A DNA stretch of 37,251 bases from a bacterium (GTDB taxonomy: Bacteria; Bacteroidota; Bacteroidia; Bacteroidales; Bacteroidaceae), in contig SFXD01000010.1 of assembly GCA_004559785.1 (NCBI GenBank), positions 1 to 37,251 of the forward strand, given 5' to 3'. Made by a program: the position numbers and the translations under genes. A model generated the notes under the pieces. The model saw only the letters and a program-made list of their open reading frames with translations, did not search any database and was not told where the DNA came from. This document shows, one piece after another, positions 14,926 to 22,879 of this stretch (positions within the stretch are counted from its first letter, which is position 1; each line of letters starts with the position of its first letter).

Positions 14926-16167
14926 ATGGAAGCAAATACAAACGGAATGCCAGGCAAGGAGACAGATGGCAAGAAGAAGGTCGTGGTGGCCTTCAGCGGA
15001 GGATTGGATACCAGTTACACCGTGATGTACCTTGCCCGTGAGAAGGGATACGAGGTTTATGCGGCATGTGCCAATACGGGCGGCTTCAGCGCCGAGCAGC
15101 TGCGCATCAACGAGGAGAACGCCTACAAGCTGGGTGCCAAGCAGTATGTCACCCTGGACGTAACACAGGAGTACTACGAGAAGTCGTTGAAATACATGGT
15201 CTTCGGCAACGTGCTGAGGAACAACTGCTATCCCATCTCGGTAAGTTCCGAGCGCATATTCCAGGCCCTTGCCATAGCGCGCTACGCCAACGAGATAGGT
15301 GCCAAGGCAATAGCGCATGGCAGTACAGGTGCGGGCAACGACCAGATACGCTTCGACATGACATTCCTCGTGATGTGTCCGGGAGTGGAAATCATCACAC
15401 TGACGCGCGACGGCAACCTGTCGAGGCAGGAAGAGGTGGACTACCTGAATGCCCATGGCTTCAGTGCCGACTTCACCAAGCTAAAGTACAGCTACAACGT
15501 AGGCATCTGGGGAACGAGCATCTGCGGAGGCGAGATACTGGACAGCACGCAGGGCCTGCCCGAGAGCGCGTACCTCAAGCACCCTGTCAAGGAAGGTCCC
15601 GAGACATTGAGGCTGGGATTCGAGAAGGGCGAGCTGGTCTCTGTCAACGGAGAACGCTATGACGACAAGATAAAGGCAATACAGGCAGTGGAAGAGATAG
15701 GCGCGGCATACGGCATAGGCAGGGACTGCCACGTGGGAGACACCATCATAGGCATCAAGGGACGCGTAGGCTTCGAGGCTGCGGCGCCAATGCTCATCAT
15801 CGGTGCCCACAGGTTCCTGGAGAAGTACACCCTGAGCAAGTGGCAGCAGTATTGGAAGGACCAGGTGAGCAACTGGTACGGAATGTTCCTGCACGAGAGC
15901 CAGTACCTGGAGCCCGTAATGCCAGACATCGAGGCAATGCTTGCCAGCAGCCAGCGCAACGTAACGGGCGAGGTCACGCTGACCCTGCGTCCGCTCTGCT
16001 TTGAGACGGTAGGCGTGGACAGCCCGAACGACCTTGTCAAGAACAAGCTCGGCGAGTACGGCGAGACTGCCAAGGCATGGAGCAGCGAGGATGCCAAGGG
16101 GTTCATCAAGGTAAGTTCAACAGCCCTCAGGGCATATTACCTGGCACATCCCGATGAGCAGCGTTAG
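14926..16167 (+). CDS. argG: Argininosuccinate synthase
   Basis: A 413-residue enzyme joining citrulline and aspartate with ATP. The pyrophosphatase-type P-loop VVVAFSGGLDTSYTVMYL begins near residue 20, after an N-terminal extension of about 15 polar residues. The region that in most enzymes reads TGKGNDQ is here AHGSTGAGNDQIRFDMTF, with Ala replacing the lysine; the rest follows the Bacteroidota branch (KYSYNVGIWGTSICGGEILD; GIKGRVGFEAAAPMLIIGAH). The ATG at 14926 lies 78 bases after the acyltransferase gene and the 3' end overlaps argC by 14 bases, showing a single operon. In this pathway citrulline would be released from its acylated form before this step. Function is secure; only the altered ATP-site loop is unusual. 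Confidence 0.95.
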   Translation: MEANTNGMPGKETDGKKKVVVAFSGGLDTSYTVMYLAREKGYEVYAACANTGGFSAEQLRINEENAYKLGAKQYVTLDVTQEYYEKSLKYMVFGNVLRNNCYPISVSSERIFQALAIARYANEIGAKAIAHGSTGAGNDQIRFDMTFLVMCPGVEIITLTRDGNLSRQEEVDYLNAHGFSADFTKLKYSYNVGIWGTSICGGEILDSTQGLPESAYLKHPVKEGPETLRLGFEKGELVSVNGERYDDKIKAIQAVEEIGAAYGIGRDCHVGDTIIGIKGRVGFEAAAPMLIIGAHRFLEKYTLSKWQQYWKDQVSNWYGMFLHESQYLEPVMPDIEAMLASSQRNVTGEVTLTLRPLCFETVGVDSPNDLVKNKLGEYGETAKAWSSEDAKGFIKVSSTALRAYYLAHPDEQR

Positions 16168-17128
16168 GATTGGAATACTGGGAGCCGCGGGCTATACAGG
16201 CGGCGAGTTGCTGCGCCTGCTGCTCAACCACCCACAGGCGGAGGTGGTCTTTGCCAATAGCGAGAGCAATGCCGGCAACCTGGTGTCGGACGTACACGGT
16301 GGGCTGGAGGGAGAGACAGACCTGAGGTTCACCTCCGACATGCCATTCGACAAGGTCGACGTGGTCTTCTTCTGCTTCGGGCATGGAAAGAGCGAGGCAT
16401 TCCTCAGCGAGCACGCCATACCATCGGACGTGAAGGTCATCGACCTTGCGCAGGACTTCCGCATATCGGCACCTACGCACGACTATGTATATGGCCTGCC
16501 GGAGACCCACAGGGACACGATACGCGGCTGCCGCCACCTTGCCAACCCAGGTTGCTTTGCCACCTGCATACAGCTTGCCATGCTGCCCGCCCTGAAAGCC
16601 GGCATCATCAGCGGAGACATACACGTAAACGGCATTACCGGTTCCACGGGAGCCGGGCAGAAGCCATCCGCAACCACGCATTTCTCGTGGCGCAACGACA
16701 ACTGCTCGATATACAAGGCATTCACGCACCAGCATTTGCTGGAGATAAACCAGACCGTGCAGGAACTGCATCCCGGCTACGAAGGCAGGGTGCTCTTCAT
16801 ACCGCAGAGGGGGTGCTTCAGCCGCGGAATATTCGTCACGGCATACGCCAAGTGCGACGCCCCCATCGAGGATGCCAGGGCACTATACAGGGAGTATTAC
16901 GGGGGTGCAGCCTTCACCCACGTGGTGGACAAGTGCCCGGACATGAAGCAGGTGGTGAACACCAACAAGGCACTGGTGTACGTGGACAAGTACGAAGACC
17001 AGTTGCTGATGGTGAGCTGCATAGACAACCTGCTGAAGGGAGCCGTGGGACAGGCGGTGCAGAACATGAACCTCATGTTCGGGCTCGACGAGAAGGCGGG
17101 GCTTGGACTGAAGGCTTCGGCATTCTGA
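16154..17128 (+). CDS. argC: N-acyl-gamma-glutamyl-phosphate reductase
   Basis: A 324-residue NADPH-dependent reductase producing N-acyl-glutamate semialdehyde. The Rossmann motif GILGAAGYTGGELLRLLLNH is at the N-terminus (7-26). The catalytic cysteine is in HLANPGCFATCIQLAMLPAL (about 128-147), followed by GSTGAGQKPSATTHFSWRND and the ArgC segment RGCFSRGIFVTAYAKC. The length fits the short ArgC form. It starts inside the end of argG (14-base overlap), so the two are translationally coupled. In Bacteroidota with the succinyl pathway the natural substrate may be N-succinylglutamyl phosphate; sequence alone does not separate the two. The matching kinase (argB) is not in the window. Confidence 0.95.
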   Translation: MSSVRIGILGAAGYTGGELLRLLLNHPQAEVVFANSESNAGNLVSDVHGGLEGETDLRFTSDMPFDKVDVVFFCFGHGKSEAFLSEHAIPSDVKVIDLAQDFRISAPTHDYVYGLPETHRDTIRGCRHLANPGCFATCIQLAMLPALKAGIISGDIHVNGITGSTGAGQKPSATTHFSWRNDNCSIYKAFTHQHLLEINQTVQELHPGYEGRVLFIPQRGCFSRGIFVTAYAKCDAPIEDARALYREYYGGAAFTHVVDKCPDMKQVVNTNKALVYVDKYEDQLLMVSCIDNLLKGAVGQAVQNMNLMFGLDEKAGLGLKASAF

Positions 17129-17168
17129 GAAATAAGTTAATCACAGACATTGGTATCTAATTCAAGAC

Positions 17169-18311
17169 ATGGAACTATTCGACGTATATCCGCTCTTTGA
17201 CGTCACCATCGACCACGGCAAGGGCTGCCGCGTGTGGGATGACAAGGGCAGGCAGTATCTGGACCTCTACGGGGGACATGCTGTCATAAGCATAGGACAT
17301 TGCCACCCACACTACACCGAGGTGATGGCAAGGCAGATGGAGAAACTAAGCTTCTACAGCAACAGCGTGCGCAATCCCCTGCAGGCGGAACTGGCACACC
17401 GCCTTGACAAGGCCTGCGGCTATGAGGATTTCAGCCTTTTCCTCATCAACAGTGGGGCAGAGGCAAACGAGAACGCACTCAAGCTCGCAAGTTTCCACAA
17501 TGGCAGGACAAGGGTGCTGAGTGCCGAGAAAGCCTTCCACGGAAGGACTTCGCTGGCGGTGGAGGCTACAGCCAACCCCAAGATAATAGCACCAATCAAT
17601 GCCAACGGACACGTTACCTACCTGCCGCTGAACGACATCACCCCATGGAGGGAGGAGATAAGCAAGGGCGATGTGTGCGCCGTCATCATAGAATGCATAC
17701 AGGGCGTAGGAGGCATACGTCTGGCGGAGGAGCACTTCATGCACGAACTGAGGCAACTGTGCGACAAGTACGACACCGTGCTCGTGTGCGACGAGATACA
17801 GTGTGGATACGGACGCAGCGGACGCTTCTTCGCACACCAGCACCTCGGCGTAGTGCCCGACATAGTAACCGTGGCAAAGGGCATAGCCAATGGGTTCCCC
17901 ATGGGTGGGGTGCTGATTTCTCCCAAGTTCAAGCCGGTGTACGGACAATTGGGTACGACCTTCGGAGGCAATCATCTCGCCTGTGCCGCAGCCTTGGCAG
18001 TGCTCGACGTGATGGAGGAGGAACACCTGGTGGAGAATGCCGCAAGGGTGGGAGGCTACCTCATGGAGCAATTAAGGGCAATGAAGGAGTCCGGCGTGCC
18101 GCACATGTCTGACGTGCGTGGCAGGGGACTGATGATAGGCATCGAGCTGGACGTGCCCTACAAGGAGGTACGCAACAGGCTGCTCTTCGAGGAAAGCGTC
18201 TTCACGGGATGCTCGGGCACCAATGTCCTCCGTCTGTTGCCGCCTTTGTGCCTGAGCAAGGCAGAGGCCGACGAATTCCTTGCCAAATTCCGTAAAGTGC
18301 TTGAATCATGA
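17169..18311 (+). CDS. argD: Acylornithine aminotransferase
   Basis: A 380-residue class III PLP aminotransferase converting N-acyl-glutamate semialdehyde to N-acylornithine with glutamate as amino donor. Family motifs are FLINSGAEANENALKLASFH (about 95-114), FHGRTSLAVEATANPK, LVCDEIQCGYGRSGRFFAHQ (about 200-219) and the PLP lysine in TVAKGIANGFPMGGVLI (about 236-252). The protein is slightly shorter than E. coli ArgD and has the compact Bacteroidota form. It lies 40 bases after argC and overlaps proC by four bases (ATGA). A related function in lysine synthesis (succinyl-diaminopimelate aminotransferase) is possible, as for other ArgD proteins. Confidence 0.94.
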   Translation: MELFDVYPLFDVTIDHGKGCRVWDDKGRQYLDLYGGHAVISIGHCHPHYTEVMARQMEKLSFYSNSVRNPLQAELAHRLDKACGYEDFSLFLINSGAEANENALKLASFHNGRTRVLSAEKAFHGRTSLAVEATANPKIIAPINANGHVTYLPLNDITPWREEISKGDVCAVIIECIQGVGGIRLAEEHFMHELRQLCDKYDTVLVCDEIQCGYGRSGRFFAHQHLGVVPDIVTVAKGIANGFPMGGVLISPKFKPVYGQLGTTFGGNHLACAAALAVLDVMEEEHLVENAARVGGYLMEQLRAMKESGVPHMSDVRGRGLMIGIELDVPYKEVRNRLLFEESVFTGCSGTNVLRLLPPLCLSKAEADEFLAKFRKVLES

Positions 18312-19060
18312 AACTAACAGTGATAGGGGCCGGCAACATGGGTGGCGCACTCGTCAGGGGATGGGTAAGGAGTGGTGCCGACTTGGACATTACCGTCACG
18401 GCGAAGACCAACAAGACCCTGGAGGTATTGTCTGCCGATTGCCCTTCGGTAAAGGTGATGCAGGACAACGCCGAGGCTGCGAGAGGTGCCGACGTGGTGG
18501 TCGTCGCAGTCAAGCCTTGGCTCGTGGACAACGTCATCGAAGGCATGGGCGGCGCACTGGACGGATGCAAGGTCATAAGCGTGGCAGCCAATGCGAGGAA
18601 TCCACGTATCGACGTATATGCCATGCCTAACATAGCGGCAGAATTTGGCCAGGGCATGACTTTCGTGGAGGACATGCAGGGCGGTGAGGCTGCCGGCACC
18701 TGCGTGGAGACCGCGAGGGAACTGTTCTCGCTGGTGGGAGGAGTGCAGGTGGTGGACAGGGCGCACATGTCGGCAGGCATGATGATGGCAGGCTGCGGCA
18801 TAGCCTACGTAATGCGATTTCTGCGTGCCATGAGCGAAGGCGGAGTGGAGATGGGGTTCTATCCCAAGGATGCCCAGTCGATAGCCATGCAGACAATGAG
18901 GGGAGCCGTCACCCTGCTGGAGCAGACGGGACTGCACCCCGAGGCTGCCATAGACAAGGTGACCACACCGGGGGGCGTGACCATAAAGGGGCTGAACGAA
19001 CTGGACCATGCCGGCTTCAACTCCGCCGTGATACGCTGTCTGAAGGCAGGCCTGAAATAG
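18308..19060 (+). CDS. proC: Pyrroline-5-carboxylate reductase
   Basis: A 250-residue NAD(P)H-dependent enzyme making proline from pyrroline-5-carboxylate, the last step of proline synthesis. The N-terminal Rossmann motif is KLTVIGAGNMGGALVRGWVR (2-21). Further family regions are VVVAVKPWLVDNVI, MPNIAAEFGQGMTFV and the C-terminal helical dimer domain with LLEQTGLHPEAAIDKVTTPG and GVTIKGLNEL. It starts within the stop of argD, coupling proline and arginine genes. Pyrroline-5-carboxylate comes from glutamate via ProB and ProA, encoded immediately downstream, so the three proline genes are together. Confidence 0.94.
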   Translation: MKLTVIGAGNMGGALVRGWVRSGADLDITVTAKTNKTLEVLSADCPSVKVMQDNAEAARGADVVVVAVKPWLVDNVIEGMGGALDGCKVISVAANARNPRIDVYAMPNIAAEFGQGMTFVEDMQGGEAAGTCVETARELFSLVGGVQVVDRAHMSAGMMMAGCGIAYVMRFLRAMSEGGVEMGFYPKDAQSIAMQTMRGAVTLLEQTGLHPEAAIDKVTTPGGVTIKGLNELDHAGFNSAVIRCLKAGLK

Positions 19061-19070
19061 TAGGAAGCAC

Positions 19071-19101
19071 ATACCATATTAATATATATACACACAGTAT
19101 T
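19071..19101 (+). repeat. A/T-rich box shared with 9445-9473
   Basis: This near copy of the box before the Wzc-like gene occupies the 67-base gap between proC and proB: ATACCATATT followed by an AT run and CACACAGTATT. It has no -7 consensus. It could be a dispersed element or a leader feature; it was found by eye and other copies in the genome are not known. Confidence 0.45.
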
Positions 19102-19127
19102 CAAAGCAAGTCCCTCGCAGGAGGGCA

Positions 19128-19910
19128 ATGTCAGTTAGGATGGACAATAGGGTAGTAGTCAAGGTGGGGAGCAACGTCCTGACGCGGGAAGGAGGCAAGC
19201 TCGACATAACACGGATGTCCTCGCTCGTAGACCAGATAGCCTGGATGAGGGCCCGCGGCTACGAGGTCATACTGGTATCTTCGGGTGCCGTGGCTTGTGG
19301 CAGGAGCGAATTGTGCGTAGACCACGAACTGGACTCCGTGGAGCAGAGGCAGTTGTACTCTGCCGTAGGGCAGGTGAAACTCGTCAACCTGTATTATTCC
19401 CTCTTCAGGGAGCATGGCATCAGCGTGGGGCAGGTGCTGACCATGAAGGAGAACTTCCAGCCAGGCGAGCAGTACGACAACCAAAGGGCGTGCATGGAGG
19501 TGATGTTGCAGAACGGCGTGGTGCCCGTGGTGAACGAGAACGACACGGTATGCGTGACAGAGCTGATGTTCACCGACAACGACGAACTGTCCGGGCTCAT
19601 AGCCGGCATGATGGGGGCAGGCAGGCTGATACTCCTGAGCAACATCGACGGTCTGTACGACGGCAACCCTCTCGACCCTACGTCAAGGTTGGTACGGACG
19701 GTATGTCCCGGCGACGAGCCCGGACGCTTCGTGCTCTCCTCCAAGAGCAGCAGGGGCAGGGGAGGCATGTCGTCCAAGTGCCATACCGCCATGACCGTGG
19801 CAAGGTCCGGCATTGACGTAGTGATAGCCAACGGATTGCGCGAGAACATATTGCCTAGCCTGCTCGACAGGCCCGGGGAGACACCACATACACATTTCAT
19901 AGCATCATGA
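19128..19910 (+). CDS. proB: Glutamate 5-kinase, short form without PUA domain
   Basis: A 260-residue amino-acid kinase that phosphorylates glutamate to gamma-glutamyl phosphate, the first proline-specific step. Motifs: VVVKVGSNVLTREGGKLD (phosphate-binding Lys and Gly), VILVSSGAVACGRSEL, VPVVNENDTVCV and FTDNDELSGLIAGMMGAGRL, then ILLSNIDGLYDGNPL. The protein ends shortly after the kinase fold, so the C-terminal PUA domain of E. coli ProB (about 100 residues) is missing. An alternative start is the ATG at 19140. The stop overlaps the proA ATG (ATGA), consistent with the ProB/ProA channelling known elsewhere. Feedback control by proline may differ without the PUA domain; that part is inference. 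Confidence 0.93.
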   Translation: MSVRMDNRVVVKVGSNVLTREGGKLDITRMSSLVDQIAWMRARGYEVILVSSGAVACGRSELCVDHELDSVEQRQLYSAVGQVKLVNLYYSLFREHGISVGQVLTMKENFQPGEQYDNQRACMEVMLQNGVVPVVNENDTVCVTELMFTDNDELSGLIAGMMGAGRLILLSNIDGLYDGNPLDPTSRLVRTVCPGDEPGRFVLSSKSSRGRGGMSSKCHTAMTVARSGIDVVIANGLRENILPSLLDRPGETPHTHFIAS

Positions 19911-21100
19911 CGGGAGATTTTCAGAAGGTAAGGCAGGCTGGCAGGACGCTTGCAGGGATGGGCGATGCCCGGAGGAGGGACGTCATGCTACGTCTGGCAG
20001 ATGCCGTAGACAGGGAAGCGGGCAGCCTGCTGAAGGCAAACGCCGGCGACCTGGCACGAATGGATGCCACGAGTCCGCTGTACGACAGGCTCATGCTCAC
20101 TGAAGGACGAGTGGCAGACATTGCCGCCGGAATACGCCACGTGGCAGGATTGCCGTCGCCGTTGGGCAAGGTGACGCATGACAGGGTGCTTGGCAACGGG
20201 CTCCGCATACGCAGGATTTCCGTTCCGTTCGGAGTGATAGGCGTAATCTACGAAGCACGCCCCAACGTCTCGCTCGACGTGTTCAGCCTTTGCTTCAAGA
20301 GCGGCAACGCCTGTGTGCTGAAGGGAGGCAGGGATGCCGAGGACAGCAACCGTGCCATAGTCGGCCTCATACACCGCACGCTGGAAAGCGAGGGGGTAGA
20401 CCCCTCGTGCGTGCTGCTGATGCCCTCCTCGCACGAGGCTGCCATGCAGATGCTCTGCGCCGTGGGGTACATCGACCTGTGCATACCAAGGGGAGGCAAG
20501 AGGCTCATCTCCTTCGTGCGCGACAATGCACGCATACCTGTCATTGAGACGGGGGCTGGGGTGGTGCATGCCTATTTCGACCTGCATGCCGACCTGCAGA
20601 AAGGGCGTGCCATAGTATGCAATGCCAAGACAAGGCGCGTAAGCGTGTGCAATGCCCTCGATACGCTGATAGTACACAGGGGACGCATGGCCGACTTGCC
20701 ACAGCTGCTCGAACCGATGCAGGGGAGGGTACGCTTCCATATACCCGCCGATGGCGAGGACTTCGAATGGGACAGGGAGTGGATGTCCCACGACCTGTCA
20801 ATCCGTGTGGTGGACTCCATCGACGAAGCCATCGCACATATCTCGGAATATGGCTCGGGGCACAGCGAGTGCATCATAACCGAGGACCCGGACGCAGCCG
20901 ACCGTTTCCGCAGGGAGGTGGATGCCGCCTGCGTCTATGTCAATGCGCCCACCAGCTTCACCGACGGGGCACAGTTCGGACTTGGTGCCGAGATAGGCAT
21001 CAGCACGCAGAAGCTCGGGCCTCGCGGTCCCATGGGGCTGGAGGAGATGACCACCTACAAGTGGCTCATTGACGGTAACGGGCAGGTCAGGGAAGGATAG
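19907..21100 (+). CDS. proA: Gamma-glutamyl phosphate reductase
   Basis: A 397-residue member of the aldehyde dehydrogenase superfamily that reduces gamma-glutamyl phosphate to glutamate semialdehyde with NADPH. Recognisable segments are ISVPFGVIGVIYEARPNVSL, CFKSGNACVLKGGRDA, DLCIPRGGKRLISFVRDN and the catalytic-cysteine motif KTRRVSVCNALDTLIVH (about residue 247). The C-terminal TDGAQFGLGAEIGISTQKLG with RGPMGLEEMTTYKW is the ProA signature. The gene overlaps proB by four bases. The acyl-CoA ligase gene begins 37 bases downstream on the same strand. Confidence 0.95.
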   Translation: MTGDFQKVRQAGRTLAGMGDARRRDVMLRLADAVDREAGSLLKANAGDLARMDATSPLYDRLMLTEGRVADIAAGIRHVAGLPSPLGKVTHDRVLGNGLRIRRISVPFGVIGVIYEARPNVSLDVFSLCFKSGNACVLKGGRDAEDSNRAIVGLIHRTLESEGVDPSCVLLMPSSHEAAMQMLCAVGYIDLCIPRGGKRLISFVRDNARIPVIETGAGVVHAYFDLHADLQKGRAIVCNAKTRRVSVCNALDTLIVHRGRMADLPQLLEPMQGRVRFHIPADGEDFEWDREWMSHDLSIRVVDSIDEAIAHISEYGSGHSECIITEDPDAADRFRREVDAACVYVNAPTSFTDGAQFGLGAEIGISTQKLGPRGPMGLEEMTTYKWLIDGNGQVREG

Positions 21101-21137
21101 CGTGTCATTTTGTCATCTTTATTTAGCAGACAAGAAT

Positions 21138-22793
21138 ATGTTAGAGAAATATTTGCCTAAGACGGACTTCAGGGACTATGCCGACTTCATGGAAAACTTC
21201 AAGGTCAACGTCCCGGAGGATTTCAACTTCGCCTACGATGTGGTGGATGCATACGCCGAGCAGAGCCCCGAGAAGGAATGCCTGCTGTGGACGAACGACA
21301 GGAAGGACGTACGCCACGTGAACTATGGCGAGCTGAAGCGGCTCTCGGACAGCGTGGCATCGTATTTCCTCACGCTGGGACTGAAACGCGGGGATTGCGT
21401 CATGCTGATACTCAAGCGCAGGATAGAGTGGTGGATAACCATGGTGGCGCTGCACAAGATTGGCGTAGTGGCGATACCTGCCACCCACCTGCTGACGGAC
21501 AAGGACATCATATACCGTTGCAACCAGGCTTCCATTAAGGCAATAGTGGCCGTAGGCGACGTGCTTGTCCTGAGGAACGTCATAAGGGCAAGGGCCTATT
21601 GCCCGACGCTCAGGCATTGCATCTCCATAGGCCCCATGGTGCCGCAGAACTGGGAGAACTACTGGCAGGGAGCAATCCTCGCGCCCAAGTTCAAGAGCCA
21701 GAAGGGGCAGAACCGCGTGACCGACAACTTCCTCATGTACTTCACCAGCGGAACCAGCGGAGAACCTAAGATGGTGATGCACGACCATTCGTATCCGCTT
21801 GCTCACGTCGTAACGGCACGCTATTGGCACAACTTGCACGAGGACTCGCTGCATCTCACCGTGGCGGACACGGGATGGGGCAAGGCTGTGTGGGGCAAGT
21901 TCTACGGCCAGATGATATGTGGGGCCGTGGTCTTCGTATACGACTTCGACGGACGTTTCCGCCCCGACAGGATGCTCAGAGTGATAGAGCGGTTCCACAT
22001 CACCTCCTTCTGTGCGCCTCCCACCGTCTACAGGTTCATGATAAGGGAAGACCTGTCCAAGTACGACCTCTCCCGGCTGGAGTATTGCACTACGGCAGGC
22101 GAGGCCCTCAATCCCAACGTTTTCCTCAAGTGGAAGGAGAAGACGGGCATCATGATCTACGAGTCCTACGGCCAGACCGAGACCACCATGGTGCTTGGCA
22201 CCTATCCCTTCGTGGCTCCCAAGCCGGGCTCGATGGGGAAGCCCAATCCCCAGTACGACGTCGACATACTGGATGCTGAGGGCAGGCCGTGCGCTGTCGG
22301 AGAACAGGGGCAGCTGGTGATACGTACGGACAGGGGGAAGCCTCTCGGGCTGTTCAAGGAATACTACAGCCAGCCAGGGCTGATGCAGAGGACGCTCCGT
22401 GACGGGGTCTACTATACGGGCGACGTGGTGTACCGTGACGAGGACGGCTACTTCTGGTTCGTGTCCCGTGCGGACGACGTCATCAAGAGTTCGGGCTACC
22501 GCATAGGCCCGTTCGAGGTGGAGAGTGCCCTCATGACACATCCCGCCGTGGTGGAATGCGCCATAACGGGAGTGCCCGACGAGGTGCGGGGCATGGTGGT
22601 GAAGGCCACGGTGGTGTTGTCAGAGTCGTATGCAGGCAAGGCTGATGAGGCTCTTGTGGCTGAGCTGCAGGACCATGTCAAGCGTGAGACCGCTCCGTAC
22701 AAGTACCCTCGCGTCATAGAGTTCGTGGACGAATTGCCCAAGACCATCAGCGGCAAGATAAGGAGGGTGGAGATACGCGACAGGGACAAGTGA
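21138..22793 (+). CDS. AMP-forming acyl-CoA ligase
   Basis: A 551-residue acyl-adenylate/acyl-CoA ligase of the acetyl-CoA-synthetase and medium-chain family. I use the ATG at 21138 because MLEKYLPKTDFRDYADFMEN is a family-like N-terminus and earlier in-frame starts fall in the proA tail. Adenylation motifs are in order: YFTSGTSGEPKMVMHDH (about 200-216), YESYGQTETTMV, YYTGDVVYRDEDGYFWFVSR, DDVIKSSGYRIGPFEVE and the C-terminal catalytic lysine in LPKTISGKIRRVE (about 540). The acid it activates cannot be read from sequence. Its place between proA and the transcarbamylase gene is unexpected; it may supply acyl-CoA for the acylated arginine intermediates or simply be a passenger. No promoter is visible in the 37-base gap upstream. 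Confidence 0.9.
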   Translation: MLEKYLPKTDFRDYADFMENFKVNVPEDFNFAYDVVDAYAEQSPEKECLLWTNDRKDVRHVNYGELKRLSDSVASYFLTLGLKRGDCVMLILKRRIEWWITMVALHKIGVVAIPATHLLTDKDIIYRCNQASIKAIVAVGDVLVLRNVIRARAYCPTLRHCISIGPMVPQNWENYWQGAILAPKFKSQKGQNRVTDNFLMYFTSGTSGEPKMVMHDHSYPLAHVVTARYWHNLHEDSLHLTVADTGWGKAVWGKFYGQMICGAVVFVYDFDGRFRPDRMLRVIERFHITSFCAPPTVYRFMIREDLSKYDLSRLEYCTTAGEALNPNVFLKWKEKTGIMIYESYGQTETTMVLGTYPFVAPKPGSMGKPNPQYDVDILDAEGRPCAVGEQGQLVIRTDRGKPLGLFKEYYSQPGLMQRTLRDGVYYTGDVVYRDEDGYFWFVSRADDVIKSSGYRIGPFEVESALMTHPAVVECAITGVPDEVRGMVVKATVVLSESYAGKADEALVAELQDHVKRETAPYKYPRVIEFVDELPKTISGKIRRVEIRDRDK

Positions 22794-22879
22794 GGCTGCG
22801 CCCCCAACCATGCAGCCCTTGCACGGCAAAGGCAAGCATATTGTAAGGATTACAGTTACAAACAAAACATACCACTATT

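Noticed and set aside
21141..22541. Long open frame (466 codons) on the - strand across the acyl-CoA ligase gene
   Set aside because: It is the antisense shadow of a strongly recognisable gene in GC-rich DNA; its translation has no family motifs and no promoter.
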